From: Hypoxylon rubiginosum
Lineage: Eukaryota; Ascomycota; Sordariomycetes; Xylariales; Hypoxylaceae
NCBI GenBank assembly: GCA_902806565.1
Contig: CADCXA010000019.1
Span: 393,202-457,201 of the forward strand
DNA length: 64,000 nucleotides
Direction of reading: 5' to 3'
A program made the position numbers and the translations under genes. Below the pieces are notes generated by a model that saw only the letters and a program-made list of their open reading frames with translations, had not been told where the DNA came from and ran no database searches. Position 1 is the stretch's first letter. Each line of letters opens with the position of its first letter. Positions 1 through 12,600 of this stretch are shown piece after piece.

Positions 1-1682
1 ACGGGCAAAACCTGCTCGCCTGTCCTCCTTGCGAGTCTATAGCCAAAATTAGTATTCTCCATAACTTATTGATATCGATGCCTACATCAACACAAGCCCT
101 GATTCTTCGCTGTTCGGCGATGGGAGTTCCTAATTCAATCAGAATAAGAGTATAGGGGCTACTAGGATTATTCGACATATACAGTTCTCATCCAGTGCTC
201 CCAATGATCGGCCGTCTCAAGAAAATCCACACGAGGCTCCTGTGGTTAGGCGTTAGTACATTACCTTTGAGGTTGAGGATTGGCTAGTACTCAAACTTAC
301 CCTACAGGATCCCTCCAATCTCACTACTCTCGTCTTCTTCGGTTCGTATTTGAAGACATTTTTCAGGTCCTTATCACTTATACCGATCTTCTCCCTTGGC
401 CAGTCCATCGCATATCTCTTGGTTCCCTTTAATTTCGAGAACCAATGTTAGTCCTGCTTCGTTTTTAGTCTGCACGCAAATGAGAACAAATTTATAAGGA
501 CGTTGGTGTGAACACAAGTGCGGCTGTCTCGGCCATAATAAGCGGTATGTTTGTAGTATGTTACCTCGTAGGCTACCTGCAGCCGACTCAGCCACTTGCA
601 TCCATCGGCTCGTAGCAATAAAATTTGCCGATCGTATTCCGCCTTTCTGATGTTTTAAGAACCGCCCTAGGTTAGGGAGTTTTTAATTCTAACCTTTCAA
701 TCTAATATTATGGCCACACCCAAGGAATCATGATCATTCAGGTAGCAGGATGCTCTTTCGTCCACGTGTAGCCTGGAATTGCACATAGGTGGTTCGCGCA
801 CCATCGCCGATTCGATACAATGGTATTTCACTACAGCTGACCACCATGTGTCACACCCAGGGTGGCTTGGCCATGAAATATCCCCGTTTTCATCGACCAC
901 TTAAAAAAGCCCATTAGGCAGCCTGCATGGCGCTCCTGTAGGCGTTTTGGATGGCTTCCTTTGCGATGGGAATTTTTTCTTTCACCGAACGCCCCTTTTC
1001 CATGTTACCACCCCGGTCTCAGAGCCTTGGAAATGCCATTCCTAACCAAAGCTCGCCTTTACCTCTGTTCATGAAGTCATTCTTCATCTAGGATAGTATT
1101 CCGTTCGAATTTGAACCTTCACTATTATGGCTGGTGTCTCGGTTTTTCGCGCGCGGTACACTGACGAAACCTCGTTGTATGAACACTTGAGGAAGATATT
1201 CCCAACAGGCACAATTCAGATTCGTGTAGGTTCATAGACGAAACGGGGATTTTCCTTCCTTCTACCAGTCCTACCTTAAACTACCTAACCTAGGTACGTA
1301 TATCGCTGACTGTAATTCCTAGTTTCAACGCGGACGATTCTATTGCACGCTCCCGCGGGCCCTTACCCCCGTAAGAGCAAAGATTCACTACTACCAGGCT
1401 TTATAGACGATGAGCCAGCATTTAACCTCCCATACTAGACAGAAACCGGGGATGTCCAATCGGGACTCGAGAGCGACCACTACGAAAGATGACAAGATGA
1501 GCGACAATAGTTTATTAGAGCTCGCATCAGACAAGACTTCAAGGTCGAACTGCCCAGTCCCTAACCTTGATAAACGAACAACTTCCCACCTAAATGGTTA
1601 GGAAGTTATATTTGGAAAGGGGCGGTGCTATGAGAAGAACACTCTTGGGTGGATCGTAGGACAGAATGTGAAGAGACTGAAG
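1..1682. other. Gene-poor left edge with weak coding-like fragments
   Basis: No complete gene is visible. On the minus strand two short open stretches have codon-like composition: 1003-915 (a 29-codon ATG frame ending in TAA) and about 900-697 (no ATG of its own, four cysteines). They lie in different frames and I could not join them with a good intron. They could be the remains of a decayed gene or chance. A further short minus frame lies at 601-374. No RNA gene or mobile element was recognised. Confidence 0.4.
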
Positions 1683-3668
1683 CTAGGGTCGAAGGTTTCT
1701 TGCGTGTTCGTCTCCTTCTCGGGCCTGCTCAGCCTTCTCTGTCGGGCCAGTGAGTCTTCTGAGCTGAGCACCCGACTTGCGGATATAGTCCCGAGCCTGT
1801 ACACTCAATCGCCCTTCAGCAATAATGGGAGTGTCGACCTTCAACGAGGGCTTATAAGGGACTTCGTCGAGGCAGTAGGCCTTCGCATTGGCGCCCCTAC
1901 AATTATTGTTGAATGTCTTAAGATCCTCAAGTAGCTCTTTAGTCCTTGCACGTTTTCTCCCTCTAGTCTCTACGATTAGCATCCTCTCCTCGATCAGATT
2001 GAGGAATTCATGAACGAATTGTGTGCAGTGTTGGTGACAGTGCATCCTAGCGAACCACTTTTTCGGTCAGTTGACGACAAATGTGAGTAAGTCTTATGTG
2101 GGTTATTGGCTCTCACCTGTTTTACCTGCTCCTTGACGATATATCCAGGTTCATTGTGATCCGTAGTCACAACCTCAAAGTAGATAGGCGTGTCGATGTT
2201 GTTCAGGTAGGGCGCCATGCGTGCCGTTTCAAACTCTAGCCTAAGCTTTTCGCCGCCGAGTAGCCAGGTGAGTAGGTCAAGAAAGAGACAGCCTAGGTTC
2301 CACACATCAAATGACCTAGTAATGACAGCGCCTTCCATATCACATTCGGGTGGCCGGAAGCACGGCGTGGCCGAGATGCTCTTGTTTGGGACATCCGACT
2401 TACTCCAATCGTGGTGCATGGAGCCGAGTCCAAAGTCTGAAAGGACAAGATGTGCCTTGCCTTTTTTAGATCTGAAGATAAGGATATTCTCGGCTTTGAT
2501 GTCGCCGTGGCGGCCATAAAGCTTGTCGGTCACCTCCAGGCCATCCACACCAGGAGGGTAATGAATCAAATCAACTGCCTCCATTATCTTGAAGCACTGT
2601 TCGACAAGCCATTGAACGGTATCGAGGCTTCTAGTCGGACTGGGATTTTCCTCGCAGTACCTGGCGAGATCACACTCTGCCCATGGGAATAGAAGATAAT
2701 AATCGTCGCCATGCTGATAAGTTGAAAGAACAGTAACGATATGGCTGTGCACACTGCTATTAAATTTCTTTAGCATGTCTGCCTCTTTTCTGAATTCCTC
2801 TCCAGTTCCGTGGCCTCCAGTGCGCCTTAGCTTTTTTCGCGCAAATGGGCCTGTTAGCTTCGGCAACTAAAGCGAGTAACGAGTAATGTAAGCTATCTGA
2901 TCGCACTGCTTAGGGTAGGTCGCCTCTTACCGATTCAAATACATTATTGAAGTTGTGGCAGTTCCGATGTATCTCTACGCACGAGACATCACCATACCCT
3001 CCAGCCCCTGTGAGGTGAGTTTGAGCCGTCAGATGGTCTGGTTCCTCCGAGCCCCTGATGAAGGGCAAGATATCCCGGTGGTCGAACTTTTTGTGCTGAT
3101 CATGCGCCAAATAGGGAACATTTACTTTCCGTTGCCACATATTAAAGCCATCTCGGTAGTGACGCTTACTCCATGTTTGTGTTACAATAGATGAGACATT
3201 ATTATCATCATAACACGGAATAGGTAGTGTGCTGTCACTGATACCCTCATCGATAAATTTGAAGACATCAAGCCCTCTATCAGTTAAGACGAGGGTTGCG
3301 AAAAGCCGAATGTAGGAATCCCTTCCAGGTATCATTGGGTGATCTGGAGTTGCATCCTGAGGACATATGAGTTCAAGGTATTCGCTCATGTTAGCTCGGC
3401 GCGGTTGGTAATTTTGTTCTTTTGCATCTTTGAAGAATTTAACGAGATGTTTCTGAACCCTTTCAGCAGGGAGCAGGCGCCGAAGACAATGGAGGGTTAG
3501 AAAGTCTTTTTCGTATCCATCAAGATGTCTGATCAAGCTGTCCCGAAGTAGGTTGTCGAGAGAGTTGGAGCCGGTCATTAATGGAGAGAATGACCTTACG
3601 GGAAGTGTCTTGGATTCCCCCGAGCCCCCGGCCGGAGTAACGCTGATGGATGGTAAGTCTGCGTCCAT
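1683..3668 (-). CDS. Protein kinase-like protein, three exons (downstream member of a tandem pair)
   Basis: This is a predicted eukaryotic-type serine/threonine protein kinase of about 620 residues. Model: exons 3668-2931, 2866-2117 and 2057-1683, both introns phase 0 with GT-AG ends. An N-terminal region of about 215 residues has no motif I recognise. The glycine loop GAGGYGDV follows at about 221-228, then an intron, then FARKK carrying the catalytic lysine (about 257), the catalytic loop HGDIKAEN (about 366-373, with HGD in place of HRD) and SDFGLG (about 389-394). The APE position reads PPE. The third exon opens with Trp followed by a basic helical tail. The second donor could instead be GTAAAA nine bases upstream. 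All catalytic residues are present, so it may be active; substrate and role are unknown. The upstream gene is its paralogue, with introns at equivalent positions. The start at the first conserved ATG is a choice; an in-frame ATG lies further upstream at 3857. Confidence 0.8.
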
Positions 3669-4297
3669 TCTCACAATGTCTGGTTCTCGAGCTACTCCTG
3701 AGAAGTATCGCAAACAAGAGTTGATAAGAAGAAAAGGGCTTGTTCGGGTTTTATAAGCAATAAGCAATGCGGGCCCTTCATGAAGTGCAATGGTAGCAAG
3801 AACAACGCATGGTCCAGCCGTGAAAGGGAAACAGTCCCTTAGCATGTTTGCGTGCATTATGGGGGGAATAGGCAACAAGGCGTCCGGTTGCCTGCATCTT
3901 CGGTGCCGTCGTTCTCACCACACACTCGAATTGGGCTCACACCCTGGGAGCTTGACCGGTTCAATGTGCAGTTTTGGGTTGGCGGTGATCGTAGTACATG
4001 CTGCAGATCGTGATGTCCGCTAAGCAACTTATGCAAGCCACTTATGCACGTAAGAATTATCTATGCACACCAAGACGAGGCTCTGTAGAGTTTCCCAAAT
4101 GATATGCGATAGCCCTCCCCAATTGCTGATGGTTACCCGTGCCCATATCTCCGGTGAGGATCTCGGTATATACAGCTAATTATAGTAACATAAAATAAAC
4201 ATGGGTATCGTTCCAATCCTAGCAACTCCAGCGCCTTTTGAAACATACACAATGGGGTCCCCTTCACCCCTATTTGCCTAAACAGGGACAATTCTCA
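3669..4297. other. Spacer between the two kinase genes
   Basis: About 630 bases separate the kinase genes, both read leftward. It must hold the terminator of the upstream gene and the promoter of the downstream one. An open minus-strand frame continues from the downstream gene to about 3878, but it looks like a chance extension. No other feature was seen. Confidence 0.5.
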
Positions 4298-6954
4298 TCA
4301 GAAACAAGGTACCAAACCTTTGAGCCAGTGAATAAAAGATTTTCTCTTGGACGTAGAAGGGGTCTCTCTAGCAGTTTCTTCATTGGGTATGGGAATTTCC
4401 TGCTCAGCTTTCGGTTTTAATGGTGAAGGTTGTTGCGAATGGCTGCTTAGCTGAACTGAAACGCTTGATCCGCCAACTTCTGTATTGTTGCCGGATATAC
4501 GATCACGGGACGCACCCGGCTGGAGGAATGGGTTCTCTTCTTGTTCGGCTATCCTATATAGGCTGCCACTCTGTTCTGATTCTGCAAGGTTATCTGTGCT
4601 AGCAGCGTCCATGATGTTATTGGCAGGCGATGTAGTCGAAGACTCTTTCGAATCTCCTTGTATCTTGGTTTCTTTCAAGCCTCTTGTAGACGCAGGAATC
4701 GCAGCAGATGGAATTGTCGACGGAAATTTGAGGGAAGTAGGACTTGACAGCAACGGACTCTCAGTCATATAGGTTTCGCTTGGTTCTGATTTGTTGCCAT
4801 GATTGGATATAAAGGCATAGTTTCCAGTAGGAGTTACTTTATCGTCATGTGAACTGATTTTCATTTGTGCATCGTCTGCAGAAATCAGTAAGAGATTCTG
4901 CTCGTTATTGCTTTGAGAGGTAACTGGCGTAGCTGTACAGAAAGACTTATAATGGTTAGAACAGTCAGAATCATTGGTCTTCCTCTTTCTAGGCTGGTCG
5001 TGGGCGCTCTTGAAGCAGTATGCCTCGCTTTCGCATTTCTTGTAAAGTTTGTCCAGCTCATTGACAATATCTTTGCACTCGCGGCGTTCCTTATATCGAA
5101 TTCGAAGCATGCTATCCGATATAAGATCTAGAAAGTCGTGGATGAATTCGGAGCATCCTTCGGTGGTGTGGAGTTTATTGATCCACTGCGACGATTGTTA
5201 GTAAGTTTTTGATAAGTGCTAAGGGGAAGAAAAAGGTTCTCACATCAACTACAGAGCCCTTAAGGCTGGCTCCGTGCTTCGACCCGGATACGGTGGTACC
5301 CAAGATGAAAAAGTTATCTTCGACGATGGGGTCCGGAGAACTCTCGCGAGTCCGCCGTACAGAGAACTCATCGACCCCTTCGTCCCATCCGTAAAGATAC
5401 CAGGTCAGGAACTCCAAAAATACACACCCAAGAGTCCAGATATCCCACGGCTGAGAGACTGGCATGTTTAAATGTGTTTCCGGTGCCCGGTAAGTTAACG
5501 AAACAGCCAGCCCCTGTGCATATTTCTTATGGTTCGATACGTCTCGATGCCAGCGAGTTAATCCAAAATCAGAAATCTTCAACACGCTGGATCCAGGATT
5601 ACTCTCATTGCCCGGCCCCTTGACCCAAAGTATGTTCTCTGGTTTTATATCACCATGCCTTCCCTTTTTTGCCTCGGTCGGACTGAGAGAGTGCGAAAAT
5701 TCGTCGTAATGGATCATTTTCAACCCTTTGGTAATACCCCTGCATTGGTCGACAATCCATAGAGCTAATTCGTAGGTTGGTTTCGGGGTACGATATCGCT
5801 TCCACATATCCTTAAGGTTCCCTTCTGCCCATGGAAATATCATGTGATAGTACCCGCCGTGAGAGTAGGTAGCGAGGAGTTTTATAAAGTGCGGGTAGTT
5901 GCCGTCACTGAATCGTTCCAGAGACTCAACCTCGGAGTCAAATTGCGTCTTGTCCCTAGACCGCAGGCGTTTGATGGCAAATGCATCAAACTATGTTGAG
6001 TTAGTATGGCAATATCGTATATGAGATTAGTTCTATAATAGACGAACTTACCGGGTCCTTGGTTGAGTTACTTAGGTTGTAGTGGGATCGGTGGATTAAA
6101 ACGCGTCTGACGTCGGCAGAGCCACCACTTAGATCCTCTTCGTTGTATTTCTCATCTTCTTCAAAGGGGAGGGGGATAAGTCTGTGGAAGCGTTGGAACT
6201 CGACTCTGCCATCGACCATATTGAAGAATGGGGACAGCATGCGCCATTGATAGAGATTAAAGAGGTCCAAAACATGCCCCTTCCATCCGTTCGGGTTGCT
6301 TAGGCATTCGACGATGCGCGCCTCACCCTGGCCTTGGCTAGTAAGCCATTTTGATTTGTTATCAGCCTCCCGAATGAAAGGAAGATCCTTATCCCACAAG
6401 TCTTCATCAATGAACAACCCGATTTTTTCCGGCGCATTGAGGAGAACCAACACAGCAAAGATTTTCCTGCGAGACGTATGCGTCTTAGGTTCGGACTCGA
6501 CCATATCCCAGATGGCACTAACCCAAGAATCTAGGTCTTTCTCCTTCGACAGCTTTGCCAAATTTGATTGGAGTTCCCGCCAGACACTTTGCCGAGTCAG
6601 GATTTTATTGAACTCATCAATCGGAATAAATCCGTCTTCATCGTTCTGAGCATGCCTCCTAGTTGCCTTTCGCAACTTATCCTCTAGTGAGCTCTCACTA
6701 TCAGCACCAACTGCTGCCAGTTCCGCGTCTGTACTTTGAATAGTGTATGCGTCGTTCGTAGGTACCGGCAGACTTTGAAGATACACACTATCGCCGTGAT
6801 TGTGAGAGGAACCAGTATGGCTGGCCTCAGACTGTGTCGAGATATGTACTTTGTCATCTAGTGTTTGGCCGCGCTGCGCATCCTCATCAACCCTAAACGA
6901 ATATTGCAATGCTGAAGCTCCGTTTAAAGACAATGGTCGTTTCGGCCCTGGTCC
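4298..6954 (-). CDS. Protein kinase-like protein with Ser/Thr-rich C-terminal tail (upstream member of a tandem pair)
   Basis: Predicted serine/threonine kinase of about 845 residues. Exons are 6954-6052, 5990-5244 and 5185-4298, both introns phase 0, the second with branch site CTAAC. An N-terminal region of about 270 residues is charged and of unknown function. The glycine loop is degenerate (GGSADV). After the intron come FAIKRLRS with the catalytic lysine (about 308), HGDIKPEN (about 413-420), SDFGLT (about 441-446) and APE. The C-terminal exon starts WINKLH, continues with a basic helix and ends in about 250 residues rich in Ser, Thr, Pro and Asn. The reading frame has no ATG before codon 167 of its first exon, so a small 5' exon is needed. 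One candidate is an ATGATGGAT exon at 7053-7045 with an intron to the CACAG acceptor at 6955. The start is therefore unsettled. It is the closest paralogue of the next kinase downstream. Confidence 0.75.
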
Positions 6955-7853
6955 CTGTGAGTGTCAGTAGATGTTTATTCAACGTGGCTATGCTGAAAAG
7001 GATGAACTTTACATAAGAGATGGGCAGCTCAGGCTGTTCGTTACATCCATCATCCTGCGGTATTAATTAGCCTTAACTCCATGTATTTCGTCTACTATGG
7101 CGATGGTAGGTAACTGTTTGTGCATAACACCTACCATAATGACCCCAATAGCCAACTCGCTTGCGCGCTGCTGTTAGACAAACTACCTTAGGTAGTCTTA
7201 CGCGGTTCAAAAGAAAGGGGAAATAATTGATTGGCAATTTGAGACGTGCTAAGCAAATGAATGGCATACCCGGTGTAGCAATTGACTGCCTTCATGGAGC
7301 TATTTAATATTAAAGCAGCAGAATTGGCGTTCTAAGACTCTCTCGTGTCTGATCAAGAGGCGCTTGTAGGGCGCCTAATGGTCAGATCAGTAAACAATAT
7401 TGACGAATAGTGCTTACAGCGCCTCCCTTTTTAGAAATTCAGCCCCAGGTTTGAAAGCGGCGCGGCTGTTCAGTTGAGATGGTGGGTGGCGGGCGGCCAT
7501 TTAGGCCAAGACTAAGCGACAGATAGGGGTATAACTTCACAGCCTGCTGCCCCTTTCTAGGTATGTCGCGACAGCTGACGTGCATATGAGGATCGTGTTT
7601 CGGCCTGTTCGGTAAACCTAGAGCGATCAGGGGCAAGAAAAAGGCGTGCACTGCCCATAACGAGGTCTATAGGTTGGAGCTGTCCTGGAAATATCTTCGA
7701 CTCAAATAACATTGTTATATGTCTTCTACTTAGTACCTTGGTCCGATATCTCGAGTTGCAAGCACAGAGAGAAAGTAAATACGACCCTATCCCTAACCGA
7801 CCCGACACCACATTGACCATTGCTAGCACCAGTTAAAGCGCCTCAAAGTAAAC
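6955..7853. other. Divergent intergenic region
   Basis: This lies between the leftward kinase gene and the rightward small gene, so it holds both promoters and perhaps the missing first exon of the kinase (candidate at 7053-7045). No other coding signal or RNA gene was seen. Confidence 0.4.
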
Positions 7854-8182
7854 ATGCAACAAGACCGAAAGCCAAACCAACCCCATCCGGATGGCTATCA
7901 ACTGATTGCTAGCCAATATATCGACCCCACGAAGCTCGTCAGGAAGCTGAATGAGAAATTCGGAGAGGACTCCTATCGCGTTGAGGTATGTACCCTCCTA
8001 GAACTAATCAATCGCGTTCTAGTTTCACTAACTTGAAATTTTTATTGCTAAAGATGAGGCATAATCAGTACATTATTCGTGCTCAAGGCCATCTCACAGA
8101 GGTAAATACACTTCATCAACACAGGTACTTAGGTACACATCTAAGAAATAAGCAGGACGATATCAAAGCTTGTTACTATTAA
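7854..8182 (+). CDS. Small uncharacterised protein, three short exons (paralogue 1)
   Basis: Predicted protein of 68 residues. Exons are 7854-7985, 8054-8101 and 8156-8182. The first ends ...FGEDSYRVE at GTATGT. The second is exactly 48 nt and reads MRHNQYIIRAQ..., starting with ATG only because the codon after the splice is Met. The third encodes DDIKACYY. The second intron has no stop in frame, so retaining it gives a protein of about 86 residues. I do not recognise the family. The reason to believe it is the second gene 1.1 kb away, which has the same exon plan, the same 48-nt middle exon and matching residues (KLxxxLxEKFGE...VE then MRHNxYxI). No signal peptide or membrane segment is visible. 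Cytosolic or nuclear location is an inference from that absence. Confidence 0.55.
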
Positions 8183-9265
8183 CGATCTTCGAGAGCAATC
8201 ATTTTACCAATTTATTAGATTAGATTTATAATGTTTCTCGACTTTTAATACCATCTCCTATCATATCAGAAGAAGTAGCTATTTTTACTTGCCGTAAGGA
8301 GAGCAAAGGTACCTACATTCTAGACAAACTTGCATTTTCAACCTTATAAATAAAGAGTCTTCTGTTGGTTCAAAGCACGGGAATCTAATAAGTCCTACTA
8401 AATTAAAAGGTATAGTCACATTAATAGCAGTCTCGTGCGAAAAATAGCAGAACCAGGCGAGCACACCTAAGGCGCATTCGCATTCTTGCGACGCGGCCAT
8501 GAGGATTATAATCAAAGAACAACTATGACATGCCTTCGAAGGAAGCGACCATTCGATCCCTCTTGTGTTTCCCAAGTGAAACTGGCCGCCAAATTGTGTG
8601 CCAGCTTAAGGATTGTCCATACATCATAACACCACAAGGCAGATTTATTGCACATAACAATCTAGGACTCGGAGTACCGTTCCGTTTAGTGGCCATTCGC
8701 CCCCCCCCCCTCCAATCTCGTATTCACCAATAATATGATATCAGCCAGCCTCAGAGTGTGTGTGTGTAGGGTGGACCATAACTGATCTACATACATAGTA
8801 TCTGTCCATAAATTACCAATATCTAAAAACATTTTAGCCACATGCCCACCCACACACTCAAGTCCATGCATGGCGTTAATTTAGCGTTCTAGGAGTTACA
8901 TCTAGGAGAGCCTAGGAGGATGAAGGCTAGAACGAGGCTATGCTAACCCAGAGATAATTGGCTCATCGATGGTCACCATGCCTTGACCAATGTCCCAATA
9001 TAGTATAATTTCGGCGCCCCAAGGCTACTTCGAAGGCCAACCTATTTATACAGTGGCCTGAAACACTTGGGTCGGAGTTTTGGACGGTCCCGGCATTCCG
9101 TTCTTTTCTTCGGAAGATAATAAGGAGGTAGGTACCTCCTGCAGCTCGATATGAACTTCCATCTACTTAGGTCATAGCTCCGAACTCGCATCACAACGAT
9201 AAATGTTCATTAACTACCTATATTAGTGATATTAAGAACTCATTTATACGGTTGAGAGTGCTTCG
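8183..9265. other. Intergenic region between the two small paralogues
   Basis: Noncoding by eye. It contains a C-run at 8700-8710 and a TG-repeat near 8755-8767. Repeated TAGGAG-type words occur around 8888-8930. No gene was supported. Confidence 0.4.
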
Positions 9266-9668
9266 ATGATGGCCACAACCACGGAAACGAAGGTTCACAC
9301 AGCCATGGATAAGGCGAACTTCAGCATCTACACACCGATTCACTCGAAGTATGTCCCAAGTCCTAGGATACTGAATGATATCCTCAGAGAAGAGTTTGGC
9401 GAGGGTGGATTCTCAATAGAGGTACAACGTCTACTAACCTTTTCGCCTATTGCCAATAGACACTAATAAAGTGGCAGATGCGTCATAACGTCTACAACAT
9501 CAAGTCTAAAGCAAAACTAGATAATGTAAGTATACCTTCAATCGGATCATTCTATCTCCTCTGCGTATTAGGCTAACGTATTCACTCTGGTAGTTCACGA
9601 TCCAGAAGATTCGCAAATTATCTAGCTCGGGAAAAGAGTCAACAACAGGGTCCCCAGTCCCTATGTGA
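9266..9668 (+). CDS. Small uncharacterised protein, three short exons (paralogue 2)
   Basis: Predicted protein of 92 residues. Exons are 9266-9421, 9478-9525 and 9594-9668, all junctions phase 0 with GT-AG ends and a CTAAT branch site before the first acceptor. Exon 1 ends EEFGEGGFSIE, the 48-nt exon 2 reads MRHNVYNIKSK..., and exon 3 adds a basic tail FTIQKIRKLSSS and stops at TGA. Two ATGs are adjacent at the start; the first was used. It is homologous to the gene at 7854-8182 in sequence, exon lengths and intron positions, which argues that both are real genes or recent relics. Function is unknown. Its short length, absence of Cys and absence of a signal peptide do not point to a secreted effector. 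Confidence 0.55.
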
Positions 9669-12600
9669 ACCTCCACTCGTCTCGTCACCTATAGTCTCGC
9701 TGAGAGGTATCCTGTGAAGATACTGAGAGTATATAAGGGTGTTGCAAGGGAATTGCGGTGTTCTATTAAAGGCGTTGATGCGTTGAACTTAAGAGCTTGC
9801 TGATTTTCGATAAACCATATGGTTGCGTAACATGTACAATACCTTGTAGTCTTGGTTTATAGCGGTGGCATTGTACTAATAGTGTCCTTTCCGGTTTCCC
9901 AAGGGCCAATGCGCCTAATACAGCTCCATCAACTCGCAATGTATGAAGGTCCTCTCTTGTCTTACCGTGTCCCTCCTCAAGATTGGAGTCTAGTATCAAC
10001 ACAGCCTATAAATTATAAATGAAACAGGACCGAACTATTATGCTGCTACTATATGTGCAAGCAAATACTGAAAAGATATCTCTCTAGGCGTGATTCATCA
10101 AAATGCATGAGTTGAAGGGCCAGCAAGGCAAGCTAAAGTTTGTTAGACAATAAGCAATTCAAACCTATCACGTATCCTTTCAAATCTGTGTTCAATATAT
10201 GTACCTAATGCAATATGATTTTCACCTAGCTTTTATTCAGGTTTAAGTAGGTGCTTAGAGTCCAAAGCCTTCAGTATATATTATCTTATATAGATTGATA
10301 TTACTCACGCCTTTGACAAATCGTGAGAGCCTCATTGTATTCACTTCTATGATTTAACAATTACTCTTATGTACTTAACTATTGTTATAATATACTATTA
10401 TATTATGTTACGACGAGACCTTCCCTTTTTATACCACCACCTACCTAGGTTTAAATAAGTGTTCTGATACCCCCGTACCTAGGTAAACAACTATGTCACC
10501 TTTCAAGGTTCAAACTTAAGTATAGTACGTACCTCTTAATTTCATGATGCAGAACCAAAAGGCACAGTTAGTTTCTCAAGGGCTACAAACCTCGCTGCAA
10601 AAGGCTATTTATCCTTTAGACCTAGCACCCCTATCTGGGCCAACGCTGCCAGCTTCCGTGTAAGAGTAACATGATCCCGTAGCAGAGCGCTAGCAATTCC
10701 CACTAAATGAGCAACGTAGGAGCGCAAGTGCCCAACTTGACAGCGTTTTACTTTTGGTAGGGTAGCGGTTTAGCACAATAGTCAAAGGCCAAAAGGCTAG
10801 AGCCCTGAAAGGTTATCTAGGGTTATGTACCTATGGTTAAAGTTTTCGAATACCAAGTAGGTACCTAGGTAAAGAATTATAAACTATATATATCTTGATA
10901 GATAGCAATTCTCCTGAAAGACTCAACGTCGCCTAAGACGCGAGTCAAGATCGACTTTTAAGTTAGCCCATGCTAACAACTCATATTATTCAACGAGAAA
11001 GAGTCTCCAACTTCGAAGCTATCTATATATACTTGTGCTTTAGGGCAGTTACTAGGTAGATCATGTAATGATATACACTGGCGTGTGGTTCATTTTGACT
11101 TAAACTACCTAGAGGTAGGTAGTCGATCTCCTTACTCTAGGTTTAGACAAGCCCCCTTTTGAAGTCGAACAAGACCACTCGTCACATTAGTTCGATTGGC
11201 ATGTTACAATTTTTCAATATCTTAAATCCAACCCATGAATGAACTAGTGGTATAATGGCTTGACATATCAGATATTATCTAAGGTATCTCCTTTAAAGGC
11301 CTGCGTTTCAGTATGGATGTTGAAGATGGGCTGTTCTAATTCTAAGAGATGGATTTCGTCGCGAGTGAGAGTGCACACAACAAGTAACTTGGCTATGAGC
11401 ACTGTTGAATCCCTACCTTCTCATCATATTTTTGTTCCGTGTCGCACTACTCAAATCGCCCGATGCGGAAGATCCGCTGTGTCAATTTCGAAAAGTTGAA
11501 GAGTTCCTCCTGTTTAGAAAAGAAAAAAAGGCCAAGTGTTCATTTCGGGCGGTACTGTCTAACTCACAAATATATTTAAGGAGAAACGGGAAAAATTACA
11601 AGATACTGGCCATTTGAACACTGCAGGATTACCCGGTGTAGACTTAGACTTGAAGATATCGAAGCGAATGCCTCAGAAGAGCGTTTCTTTCAAGTTATAG
11701 CACACTATCATGTCACTTTTCTAAGCAAGAGCAAGATGTGATGGAAATACTCTAACCAGGCGTTGATACTGAACAGAGTTTAATGTAAGAGGTTCGTAAT
11801 CCTGGACGATCCCGCAGGTGATAGCCTCATGTTCAGGTATTTCAGTCTGATGTGGCTTAAGCACCTGTGGCGGTGGCGGTCTGGCTTTTTGTTCCCCTAA
11901 AGCCGTGCAATTCCGAAAAGTTATACTGATGCAACACATACGAAGTAATGTCATCCTTTTTGCCTTGATCCGGAAGCTCCCTTTGACAAGAGCCGAGGAA
12001 AAAGATAAGGTATGCGCGTACGGAACGAACCTTTTAGACATTACGAACACTAGAAATCGATCGTTCGGATAGTTCTCCGCCCCCAAGCTTTCTCCTACGA
12101 GTGGGACATGTGAGCGTATCATTGCATCAAGGCTTTACGGGTTGTGGTTGCTTGAACCGAGTCACGGACTCCGGAGGAAAACAATTCCAACAAGTAAAAT
12201 TCCCCTATGTTGTCCTTCACACCCATTCAGAAAAAGACCTAGTTGGATTTTCGAAAAGAAGAAAAGAATATTAAGGATTCAGGGATCGTGGAAGGGGCTT
12301 AAATTTTGCTCGACGTCACTAGCGGCCAAGGTTAGTGGCTGATTCTTGCTAACTTGGGCACTGGTGATGCGGTTTCGAATTCGGGAGCGGAAAGGAGTAG
12401 CGCGTGTACCTTAGGTAGGTATGAGCACATAGCGGGTTCGGCAGGGCACAGAGAACCCACTGGACGATCAACCCGCCGCGTCCGATCTGCGCATCAGCAA
12501 AGTTCGAACAAAGTATGAGATCGTTGACGGGCGATGATGCGATGGGTCCGCCCACGGTACTGGGTACAATACCTCCCGAATGGATTTCTCCTGTGCTCGT

